Below, piece by piece: positions 23,567 to 33,310 of a stretch of DNA of 64,000 nucleotides. The notes beneath the pieces were generated by a model. That model made no database searches, had not been told where the DNA came from, and saw nothing but the letters and a program-made list of their open reading frames with translations. The DNA is from Amyloporia xantha. Lineage: Eukaryota > Basidiomycota > Agaricomycetes > Polyporales > Adustoporiaceae. Each line of letters begins with the position of its first letter. Position 1 is the stretch's first letter. The stretch covers positions 372,001 to 436,000 of the forward strand of contig JAYKKR010000014.1 in assembly GCA_036971615.1 (NCBI GenBank), given 5' to 3'. The position numbers and the translations under genes were made by a program.

Positions 23567-26500
23567 GGGCGTGGTCGCGTCGATGGGTGCGGGAGAAGGC
23601 CGATTCGCGAGGAAGGAAAGACAAGTGCGAATTCCGGGAGGGAGGCGCACGCAAGGCGAGGAGATAAGGAGAGATGCGTTCCCGGGCGCGGGATATGAAG
23701 TGGAGACGGAAAGAAGCAGCGGTCAGCGGGCAAGACTAATAACGTGCAGGCGGGTGAAGGATGGGGAGAAAAGTGAAGCTGGGGCTGGGGCTGGGTTGCG
23801 GATGAACACGACAGCGGGGGAGAATGGCGGCGAGACGAGCGAGAAAGGAAGACTCACAGCCTGTCCCTGTCATATTGCGAGTGCACGGGCAGCTGGGCGT
23901 GCACAAAGTGCTGCTGCTCGTCCTCCATCCGTCAATTCGGCTCCGTCTCTCCCACCAACAATCCGTGTATCGGCTCTCGTCTTGGTGCCGAGGTGAAATC
24001 AGTCGTCTGCTCGTCGAGACTGAGCGAGCAAACGGCACGCAGGATGAGGAATGGGAAGAGAGAGCGATACGGCGAGCTGCTCTTCCCTCCAGACGCGATG
24101 AATGGGTCTCTTACATAATGCGCCTCGTCCCCGGCTGCCGTTCCCACCCCTTCCCAACGCCAGCCAATCAGGGCGCGCCCAGGTGCTCGGTTCGATCCCT
24201 TGCAGCCGATCGGCTGCGGACCGTGCCCCGGGACTGGGGTCGGCGCTTCCGTTCTGGGCGCGGATCACCGACGGGGGCGAATACTTATCTCTCCTTCAGC
24301 GCGTTATCGATATCGCCTCAGCGCAACGTAACATCCGTAACGTCGTCTCCGACGACGTCGACCGTGAACGTTCGCTATTCACTCGCCCTGACACCTGAGA
24401 GTTCCCCGCGCTGCCCCAGACCGCCCTTCACTCTGAATCACGACGTTCCCCTTATCTATAATTCTCGGTGCTGTCTGTCAGGTGTCACGCGGCGTGTGCT
24501 GTACATCGGTGTCAGAGGGCTGCCGACGCGCTTCGAATTGAAGATCGCCGTCGGGGAGGCGCCGGCCGGTCGGAGTGGTACATATGCACAGTACACGGTG
24601 CCCGGTGACCCTGATAGACGTGCGACGTGCGACTTGCGACTTGGACCACCCTCGCGAGGATTCATAGCCATTGCGCTTTCGGCACTCGCGCCAGATCTGC
24701 CAGTGGCCAGAACGGCTCGATAGACGTGTCTGGTCTGTCCACTCTCAGTCTCCCTCGCCAAAGTTCGAGCCCCAGGACGTCACCGGTTCACCGCTCGACT
24801 CGAGAACACGCGACACACACACGGGGGCACGTAGCTGGCAGTGGAGTCGCGCTTCGCTTCGCTTCTCTACCTCTCCGCCCGCCGCTTCCGCATTCTGTAG
24901 TATGCACACGTACGAAAGCAGCACATCGTCTCCCACCCCGTGGATCGGCCGCTGTCGCTGCTCCCAGACCCTGGGCACGGTACATTGGTACAGGGCGCAC
25001 CGGCACTGCTGCCCCGCCGTTGGAGTCGGAATGCTCTCTGGGATAGATGCGATCTGCGCAGGCATATGCATGAGATAGGTGGCTCGGACTGCGCCGTCGG
25101 AGCATACAGAGTTTGCACTGTGCAGACGCTGCCGCAGCCGCTGCGGGTGCAGCGTGCCGAGCTTGAGCTAAATAATCATGGGCGTGTCGGTGAGGATGAC
25201 GTCACCTCCGTCTTACTCAACCGACTCCACGGGACAGATGAAGGGCAGGAAAGGACCCCCGTGCATATCCTGAATCGATTGTCGAACGTCCAACGTTAAC
25301 GGTGAAGATGGAATAGACCATTTCTGCTGTGATTTAAATTAGCGTTTTTCTGTATTAAGAAATCGTGAGAATTGCATTAGAGGAGCTGGCGCCCCACAGC
25401 CTCCAAAATCATGTGCAGGGTGTGCTGGTTTACAACGGGCAATAGGGAACACCAGAATTGCTTCACGTTTACCATGGGTGCTAGCAATTGAGATGGTAGG
25501 AGTATGGCATAGAGTCAACTAGCAGTACTACGAGTTACTTCAAGTTCTGACACACCAATCCGGACAGATCTCATCTTCATTCAAGTTGAGAAATTTTGTC
25601 ATACCTGTTCAAAAAACATTAAGTGGAGCTTGAAATAACATTATCATTAGTCTGATTTAAATCCTAGCAGAAATGCTCTAATATCGAATATTGAATATTG
25701 AATGTCGAAGCGGTATCGGTGTCAGTATGTCCAGGACACAGTGCGTACCGGGTTCGAAGCCGAAGGCTGCAGGGTCCCTAGTCTCTACATAGAACGCGCG
25801 AAGCGGCTTTTAACAAGGCAGCTGCTGCTTTAGGCAGGTGGCCTACAGTATTTCACCGCACACCAGGAATCTCGTACCCTCTCGCCTCGCGCATCCCACG
25901 CCCTGGGTTCCACACTCCCGAGTCCACGGACCGTGTGGCCTGCTCGCGTTGGGAAGCTGTCCGACTCTACATGCGAGAAGCTGGATCGCCCCCCAATTGC
26001 AAGTTGAACGTTGAACGTTGAAGACCCGCCGTGATTCGATGGTCTTGCAGCTCTTCGGCTCCGCCCGGTTCGTGAGGATGCGGCTTCGGAGGGTGCACAC
26101 CGCGGCCGGTGACCGCGATACATCCATGTCGCAACCCGATGACCTTGTCTTGGCGGGTTGACCTCGAGCTCTGTATGCCGGTCGGACACTGAGCCTGGCG
26201 GACGGTTCGTACCGCCCGCCGGCCTGCGTGCTCACATCTCACATCTCACGGCTCCGGATGATGGATCTGATCTTGCAGCGTGCGCGGCGATGGACGTCGA
26301 GGCTTGAGCTTGAGGCTTGAAGCTTGAGGTCCAGCCCCCTCTCGCCTCCCGAGGGCCGAGCGTGCATGCCCCGGACGCTGGCGCAAACTCACGATTGGGC
26401 TTGCAGATGTCGGTTCAGATTGCGCGCGTTATTCCCACCCGAGTCTCTTGCCAATCGTCGCAGAGTCGCTCGGTCCTCGCGGTTCGATCGTGCACTGTCA

Positions 26501-28456
26501 ACGTGGGACCCAGGACATCATCTGACGTGCGACGCTTGCTACCAGGTCGGCTCTTCGCTCTCAGCTCCCAGCTGAGGCCGAATTCCAAAGCTCAACAAGC
26601 TGCAGCACCAGTCTCCCTAGGGAATGCGCCGTATGGACCTTCAGGGTCGCGCGCTCGGTGCCGGGCAAGCATGTTCGCACCACAGGACAGCGCCCAAAGG
26701 GGCGTCAGCGTCCCTTCCATCACATGCTCTAATCCGTGATGGAGCTATGTACGTGTACCTGCACGTACGTCATCATTTTCACCATCTCAGTGATCTCAAC
26801 ATTCTGAATCTCTATGGTTTCCAAACATTTGCTTGGCCGACGCGCAGCCCGATCTGACGAATGCGGGCTTTGATCATCGGTCATTTCGACCTGTTTCAGC
26901 TCAACCTCCAGTCATATTGGAGGCCTTCATCGCCTCAGGTCCGTACCGATGTCAGCGCGGAGCAGGATCCTTGGGGAGTGACCTGGGATGGAAGGACGTC
27001 TCATGGTGAGAGCATGTCGTATAATTGACTTCGCGATCGTACGCCCTCGATCTGACATTACGTGGCGCGCAAGGACCAACAGCTCCCTCAGGCCGTAATC
27101 TCTCAGCTCTCAATAAAGCACCGCCTAACATTGGATGGACCTCGAGTCTCATACTGACGTTCACCGCGTCTCACCTGACTCCAGTCTACGAAGACAAGCG
27201 CCCAGAGCCGATTCAATACTCTGAACTTGCTCTTCAAAACTGTAAGTTTCTGTTGTGCCGCCCAACACACGCAGGAAGGGCGTTCTGCGAGCTACTGCAG
27301 TCCCATGGGCGCATATTATTCGATTGCCTTCTCCAGATCTGACTCGGAAATGCGGAGCGCGAACGCCGATCTGTCCACCGGCGTCTATGCATCTTGTAGC
27401 AGCAGCGGACAAAGGAGTTGGAAGAATGGCTATCGGATGTCTTTGTTACCCTCACATGGTCTTGGTGTTCACATACGTGCGGTCAATATCTCACCGAAAA
27501 TTGTCTGATCATCCATCAATCCATAACCGTTCAGTGCAGGGGGGAGGATTACTGACCCATCGTCGATGGGCCATAGTATGACACCCAGCACTTCGTACGC
27601 ATCCGCCTTTGAGAAGGACATCCGTATCTTGCACGGCACGAGTATTGCCTGCTTCAACTCTTCTCGAATGGGACAGCGCGGGAGAAGGCTCCTGGTCCGT
27701 GGACGGGCGCTCGTCATGCTACCAACACGATCATACATACTCCGATCAACTCCTCTTGTTCGCCACCCTGTCCTGACGACGTTGCTCTGAGGATCAAAAA
27801 CCATGCTATTGTCACCGAGCTGCATATAAGCATTCGGTCTGCATTGGTGAACTTGCACCTCAATCGCATCACACTTCAACAACGTTTACGTTCTCATCAC
27901 TCGAATAATCGTTTGGTAGACTAGACGCAGTCTTATTCTATCTGATGAACTATCAAATAGTGGTATGGTGTCTCTCCATCAATCGTGAGATGACCCTAGA
28001 GGTACGCCACACATCATCCTCGAGGACGGGCGGCTCTTCCTGTGTCCAGCGTCTGGACCCACACTCCATACGTTCCTATATCTACCCCGTCTAATTGCGC
28101 TGCACAAACAACATGTTTAGGACTTTCTGTGAACTTTACAGGAGTACGACCTGTGCTACCGGACGGTGCGAACATGCGTCCCACACGCACATATCAATTA
28201 TGCACCCACAGATCCAAAATCTATGCGTGGGTGTGCTGCCTGTCCTATCCAGCTCTTGTCCGTATGACGCCCCTGTTGGTGCAGGAAACATGGTTGTGTA
28301 TCTGCTACCCCCTTGTGATGCGGCACCGACAATGGCCGCGGTCTCGTTGGCGAGACAAAAGCACGCCGAGCGGTCAGCGCTACATAGAGCCGGTGCGTCC
28401 CTCGCGCATTCGCTCGTCTTCAGACTGGATGACGATGACCGATGGCTTCGTAGGTA
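23567..28456. other. Large GC-rich spacer with short repeats, no clear gene
   Basis: 4.9 kb upstream of vosA. The first 1.6 kb is GC-rich and full of long but unconvincing frames on both strands. Short tandem motifs occur at 24,617-24,645 (GTGCGAC/TTGCGAC), about 25,687-25,710 (GAATATTGAATATTGAAT), about 26,003-26,023 (GTTGAACGTTGAACGTTGAA) and about 26,300-26,330 (CTTGAGCTTGAGGCTTGAAG). A mildly coding-like plus-strand stretch ends at a good donor near 27,005 (GVTWDGRTSHG). The missing 5' exons of the phosphopantetheinyl-transferase-like gene should lie in the last 1-1.5 kb, but I could not assign them. It may also hold long upstream control sequence for vosA. Confidence 0.3.
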
Positions 28457-29098
28457 ATGCAAGTGGCCAGATCCGTGCTAGGTTACAGTCTCGCGTGGGA
28501 CAATAACCTAGCCGGGATAGCGCAGACTCTAGCGCCCAAGACCGCCGCGCTGTGCCTTGGGCTCGGGATTCGTCAGTTGGCTCCGTCGGAGGGAGCCACC
28601 GTGAATGAGTACGCGCAGTCTCAGTACCAAAAGGTGCGGTTCGCGCGCATCCACATCCCTCCCCCCCCACTGACGCATGTGCGCTGTGCGCAGTTGACCC
28701 CTCTGGAGATCGGGCTGATCGACCCAGCTGAGGGCGATGAGGTGGTATTGCGGCGTCTATGTCTGCTGCTCGCCCTGAAGCAGGCGTACATCACTGCGAT
28801 AGGGCGGTCGCTGGTGGATTTCCGGTGGTCGGACCTCGAGTTCGACATACCGAAGGAGCGGGCGCGTGCCCTCGGGGCTCCTCTGCAGGGGTGGGAGTTC
28901 CGCGTGTGGCAGTCGCAGCTGGGGATACCGCGAGATGACGTGGTCGTCGAGGAGGCGTACCAATGTGCCTGTGCTTTCTTCCGGGGGACGCGGGAGAGCA
29001 GGTTTGTCTGGCAGAAGGACGGCAAGGAGATCGCTTCCTGGGTCCAGTTCATTAATTTGGACCAGCTCATCAAGAATGTCCCATCACTCTCAGACTGA
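28457..29098 (+). CDS. Divergent 4'-phosphopantetheinyl-transferase-like protein, 3' part
   Basis: Two exons are visible (to 28,633 and 28,694-29,098; intron 28,634-28,693). The first exon probably begins at a splice acceptor near 28,471, so the ATG at 28,457 is only the nearest one and upstream exons are missing from this model. The order of conserved blocks follows the Sfp-type PPTase fold: GYSLAWDNNLAGIAQ (for GYNVTHDN.L.A), GLGIRQL (for GVDIM), LTPLE, then LALKQAYITAIG (for W..KEAY.KA.G) and the C-terminal LEFDIP..GWEFRVWQSQLG. Two Mg ligands, the Asp of GVD and the Glu of KEA, are replaced by Gly and Gln, whereas the Lys is kept. It may be a catalytically dead or repurposed member. I recall similar KQAY-type proteins in other mushrooms, so this may be a family trait rather than decay. 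Confidence 0.6.
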   Translation: MQVARSVLGYSLAWDNNLAGIAQTLAPKTAALCLGLGIRQLAPSEGATVNEYAQSQYQKVRFARIHIPPPPLTHVRCAQLTPLEIGLIDPAEGDEVVLRRLCLLLALKQAYITAIGRSLVDFRWSDLEFDIPKERARALGAPLQGWEFRVWQSQLGIPRDDVVVEEAYQCACAFFRGTRESRFVWQKDGKEIASWVQFINLDQLIKNVPSLSD

Positions 29099-29507
29099 GC
29101 GTGTCGCGCCTAGGGTAGCGTGCAGAAGCGACGTAGGTTGCGCTCCATATCTCTTATATGCGTCTTGCACGAAATACCATACTAACACCAAATGATGCTC
29201 TAAATCCTCACTCCCTGCGTAGCTAGTGTGTGTTGCTCTGTCATCAATGTATCTGTTCCGCACATCACGATGCCATTGAGGTCATTAATACAAGTGTTTA
29301 CCTAAATCTTGCAATTCAGCGCTCGTTTCGGTATCCTACTATGTGACATGAACTCGAAGCCCAGAAGTGAAGTACTGAATTACAAAGAACATGTATCGAA
29401 GACATCCTTCAACGCCTACCGGGCATATCTTTCAGCCTTCATGGTTAAGCCCTAGTCAAGTATCGTATATACCCAATTGCCATCTTCTTCGTGCATGTCA
29501 AGCTTAT
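29099..29507. other. Convergent spacer
   Basis: About 400 bp between the converging PPTase-like gene and the broken flavin dehydrogenase. Nothing recognised; presumably 3' untranslated sequence of both. Confidence 0.4.
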
Positions 29508-31799
29508 TCAACTTGGTAGCTTCACCACGACCTTCTCACCATTGGCTCGTAGATCGTGCAGATTTGTGAAGCCAGTCAGTGCCAGTGAGGTGTCGAGATC
29601 AGCTAGTGTCGCCCTGATTTGGCTCTCGACGCCGGCTGCGCCCCCAGCGGCAAGAGCGTACATGAACGCCCGACCATCTGAGATAGAGCAGAACCAGCAA
29701 AGCAATGATCAACGGTTTGGCAGATAGAGAGGATAGATGACTCACACAACACTGCCTGTGCGCCGAGTGCGATAGCTTTGAGGATGTCGCTCCCGGTGCG
29801 GACGCCCGAGTCAAGCATGACCGTAAATGTTCCCCTCGCTTGGGCATCCCGCACCTTGGGACTCTGCATGATTTGGTGTAGAGCATACAACGAGGGTATA
29901 GCGCCATCCAGCTGTCGGCCACCTGAAGTGAAGAAAGTCAGCATCTTCTGCGTTGCCATTTCTGTCTAGTATATCTGTCTAGTTGGCAGCCGGGGATGTC
30001 TCAACTTCGCACAGTGTATGAGCGGTGCACGTAAGTAGTTTGAGCGAGTCACAGTGCACTGCAAATGTTCATCTACCTTGAATTATGCTGTTATAGTGGC
30101 GGATAGCAAGGCAATATGTGCCTCCTACGCTCATGCACGAGGTCACTCAAGGTGGGCCCCAGCACTCCCGGGGACACGCAAATATACCACGCATCACATC
30201 CACGTTGAAAATGAGAGAAACCAGAAAGCTTAAATTTTTGTGACTAACCGTGATTTGAAACGATGATACCGTCCACGCCGTAGTCAATCGCTAATTCGGC
30301 ATCCTTTTGCGATAATTAGCGCCTAGAAGATCGATGACGATTGTGGAAATACATATCCTTACCTCAACACTCAAAATGCCCTTGAGTACCAGAGGTCCAC
30401 TCCAATGCTGCTTCAGATTTGCTAAGTCTTCCCACGTTTTTCCCGTGTCTGTTATCTGGACGAAGAACTCCTGCCCCAAGCGCGCCCGTTCTGTAGCGTT
30501 TTTATCGCCAGTCCGGATAAGTGCATCCACACGCTCGGCAACGTAAGGAAAGTCCGCTTTTGTGTCTTCAGGATGAGTAGGTAGTCCAAATTTGCCCATA
30601 AAAACCGGGTCTGTAAGTCCGACTTCTGTCCCAATCCCATGAGTAAGCGGCCAATAAGCAGTGTCGAGATCGGATGGGCGCCAGCCGTGGACCATAGCAT
30701 CGACAGTGACGACGAGAACGGTGAAATTACACCGTTTGATGCGCGATAAGAGGGATAGAGTGATATCTGTTTCTTTTCCCCTATCCAATTGTTTGCGATT
30801 CGACGTGGATTCAGATGTGCTGTCATTGTGGACGCACCAGTATAACATGAACCAACGCGGACCAGCTCCATTGGCTTTGGCGACCGCCTCGATGGAACGG
30901 CTTGACGCGGTACTCATTACGAATCCTACTCCCAGATCTCCCGCTGCTTTTGCGCTTGCACATTCCCCATCAGGATGGATGGCTGTTTGGGCTCCTACGG
31001 GTGAAAGGAGGAGCGGTGAAGGACATCAGTACTTTCGACATTGGCCTGACACCCTGACAGCCCTGACAAAAAAATGTAAATTGCCTAAAATGGAAATTTT
31101 GCAAATTTGACTGAGAGCTTAGCACACCCTGACCTGAGCCTGAAATTTATTTTGGCAACATGGCTAAGGCAGCCATTGTAGAGCTCAAACAAATTTACGG
31201 TCTGACACCCTGACTGCACTGACTGCCCTGACAAGTGATCTGTCAGGGCCGTCAGGCCAATGTCGAAAGTTCTGATGGATAAGTCACTCCAAACAGCGTC
31301 GTCTGAATTAGCAATCAGAAGATCAAGTAACTGTGGAGGAAATGGTCGCTCCAAACCGCGCTGGTTACGGACCTCAAGGGTGCGGGTCGTTACATTGCGT
31401 AGGACCCGAGGAACAATTCTCCATTTCTTGAATTCCGCATAATTCGCCTCCTTGGTTGACCCCGTTCCTGCGCTCCCAAAGAGGAATAGGAAGGCATCTA
31501 GCTGCGATAAGTACTGCTTGGTTGTTCAGCGATTGGAATTACGGGCCATGGACTTACCGGGGCAATTCTTTAGTTTGTCGCGAGCGGCCGCCTCAAGCCC
31601 GTCTACACTGATTGCAACCACCGGGGGCTGTCGGCTTCTATAGAGAGTCTTTGCGCATGAGCCCCAACTGGGGGACATCGTAACGAGATTGGTCTCTGAC
31701 TCCATTGCACGCCACAAGGTCGACTGTTCGAGATCAACTGAGAAACTAGAGAGACACTCACGGCTTCCTAAGGACAATCTGCCATAAGTCCTCCGCCAT
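29508..31799 (-). pseudogene. FMN-dependent alpha-hydroxy-acid dehydrogenase/lactate monooxygenase-like, broken by an inverted-repeat element
   Basis: Minus-strand multi-exon gene starting MAEDLWQIVLRKP (31799). Blocks in order: VAISVDGLEAAARDKLKN, FLFLFGSAGTGSTKEAN, FKKWRIVPRVLR, TTLFGVTYPS (interrupted), PLLLSPVGAQTAIHPDGE, GPRWFMLYW, LTLSLL-type region TDITLSLLSR, FTVLVVTVDAMVHGWRPSDLD, LVLKGILSVE, AIDYGVDGIIVSNHG|GRQLDG (active-site His), FTVMLDSGVRTGSDILKA and GRAFMYALAAGG. These are the FMN-binding and catalytic signatures of the (S)-2-hydroxy-acid oxidase family. The reading frame is intact on both sides of the 254-bp insert at 31,024-31,277, which adds a stop (9 codons after the Pro of TYP) and a frameshift. 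A 326-nt intron (29,923-30,248) is also unusually long. If the element is not spliced out, the product is truncated before the barrel core. Confidence 0.88.
31024..31277. mobile_element. 254-bp MITE-like element
   Basis: Terminal inverted repeats of 27 bp, starting CATCAG(T/A)ACTTTCGACATT and ending GGCCTGAC, match at 26 of 27 positions. The interior is AT-rich with repeated CCTGAC motifs near both ends (ACACCCTGAC, AGCCCTGAC) and codes for nothing. It sits inside a coding exon, flanked by a GA (or GGA) duplication. Removing it with one copy restores the codons for TYPSPLLLSP in the host gene. The superfamily is not clear from the TIR or the 2-3-bp duplication. Confidence 0.88.
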
Positions 31800-32284
31800 G
31801 CTTGAAGCCCACGCGAAGCCAAGGAAAGGTGTGCACTGTCCAAATATCCAAAGAAACACTCGACATCGATCTTCTGGAGACATCTGGACTTGGCCATGAG
31901 TTCCATCGATGGCAGAAATAGCACCGAGCCTCTGTTAATAGGCGTGTCAAACCCGGCAAATGGTCAGAATTTTCCCAATCATGTTCTTCTCAAATTACAA
32001 GCACCCTTCGATGAGCTTCTCACCAAACGTGACGTCCAGGAATCATCCGGCAAACACGTCTCATTTTCGTCTATATTATTACAGAAACCACGCAGCCCGA
32101 TTACAGGTGCTCACTTGTCCTCTGTCTCCAGTTGTCATTCGTGAGGATGTTGCTTTACGTGAACCAAATCTACGAAAGGATCACTGGTTGTAAATGTGAT
32201 ACAATCTGAATCAAAACGCTAGACATACAAACAACTCATCTATGATACGAAACAGATAGCTCGAGGACAGTGCTGGGTCATCAC
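31800..32284. other. Short spacer upstream of the flavin dehydrogenase
   Basis: About 480 bp between two minus-strand genes: the promoter side of the broken flavoenzyme and the 3' side of the UbiA gene. Nothing else seen. Confidence 0.4.
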
Positions 32285-33310
32285 TCAATGCACCAGAATC
32301 GGTGGTATCTGGGCAGAGCAAACGCAAAAGATAGCCAAACCTACCATGCAAATGAGACACATGGACAGTATGATATCAATGCTACTCATGTTATACCAGT
32401 AGTAAGAGACCTGATCATCAGATACATTTCTTAAGGTCAGAAAGCGACAACCAGTGAACAGTGCCAAAGTGATGAAGACGGAGGCCGTTCCAAGACCCAC
32501 GCTCCAGACGTATACAAGCACGATGGACCACATCGGAAGAGCAATTATCATGCTGTACCGTGCGAGCGTGGGGTAGGCAATAGGAATCGTGTTACGTCCG
32601 GTCATGGTATCTCCCTGGATGTCTTTGAAATCTGCCGCGTGGATTGTGGTTGCGATTATTCCAGCACTAAGATACACAGCGAGGAGTGCATCCCCTCCCA
32701 TATCGCGGAAGTTGTCAGCTGTTCTGGTATCAGTTATGTTCTGACCACGGGAAATATCGAGACTGACTAGCGATAAGGGTTGCCCCAATTTCGAATGACG
32801 CATAAGCTGCCGCGTTCACAACGTTTCTCTCAACAAGATCTCTAGAGTCTGCACCGAACTCATTGTAGAGAGTTATGAGCACAGCAAGAGCCACGCTCGT
32901 TAGAAATGTGTCAACGCTGTAGTTGAGTGACAAAAGCCAGCCGAGAGGTACGGTCACCCATCGCAGTCGCAGTGCTGCCGCCAGCGAAATGCGTCCAGAA
33001 GGAAGCGGACGATAGCTTTTGTTCACTTTGTCTTCCTCCGGACTGGATGTCTGGTTCGAGAGGGCGGCCTGAAGGACGTGAAACCAAGTCCAGAAGAGGA
33101 CATGGTGAATGTGGGTGAGGTCAAGTCGAGGCGATACGGCGACGGCGAAGAACGTCTATGAAGGATATCATGAATTCCAAAGGTTGAAGATCAAGTCATA
33201 AGCCCTCTACTCACAATGGGAATGACGACAGTTTTGAAATCGGACTTGGTGAAGAGGAATAAGGTGTATGCGAAGCTTAGTGCACTACCGAGGATATGTT
33301 TCAGAGACAT
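32285..33310 (-). CDS. UbiA-family prenyltransferase
   Basis: Three exons (33310-33215, 33155-32768, 32718-32285) give 305 aa, the usual length of this integral membrane family. The first Asp-rich site is SNQTSSPEEDKVNKSYRPLP, where acidic residues bind the Mg-diphosphate of the prenyl donor. The second is DFKDIQGDTMTGRNTIPI, the classic DxxGD..GRxTIP loop. Several hydrophobic helices surround both (LGWLLSLNYSVDTFL, LLAVYLSAGIIATTIHA, MIIALPMWSIVLVYVW). It would transfer a polyprenyl group to an aromatic or other acceptor. The PEEDKxNKxYRPxPSGR wording is typical of the fungal group used in meroterpenoid-type pathways rather than COX10 or COQ2. The last codons might come from one more intron, since the family often continues SYYWYN with a hydrophobic tail. 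Confidence 0.9.

Noticed and set aside
25740..25780. B-box-like GGGTTCGAAGCC
   Set aside because: There is no A-box or cloverleaf around it; a chance match in a repeat-rich spacer.
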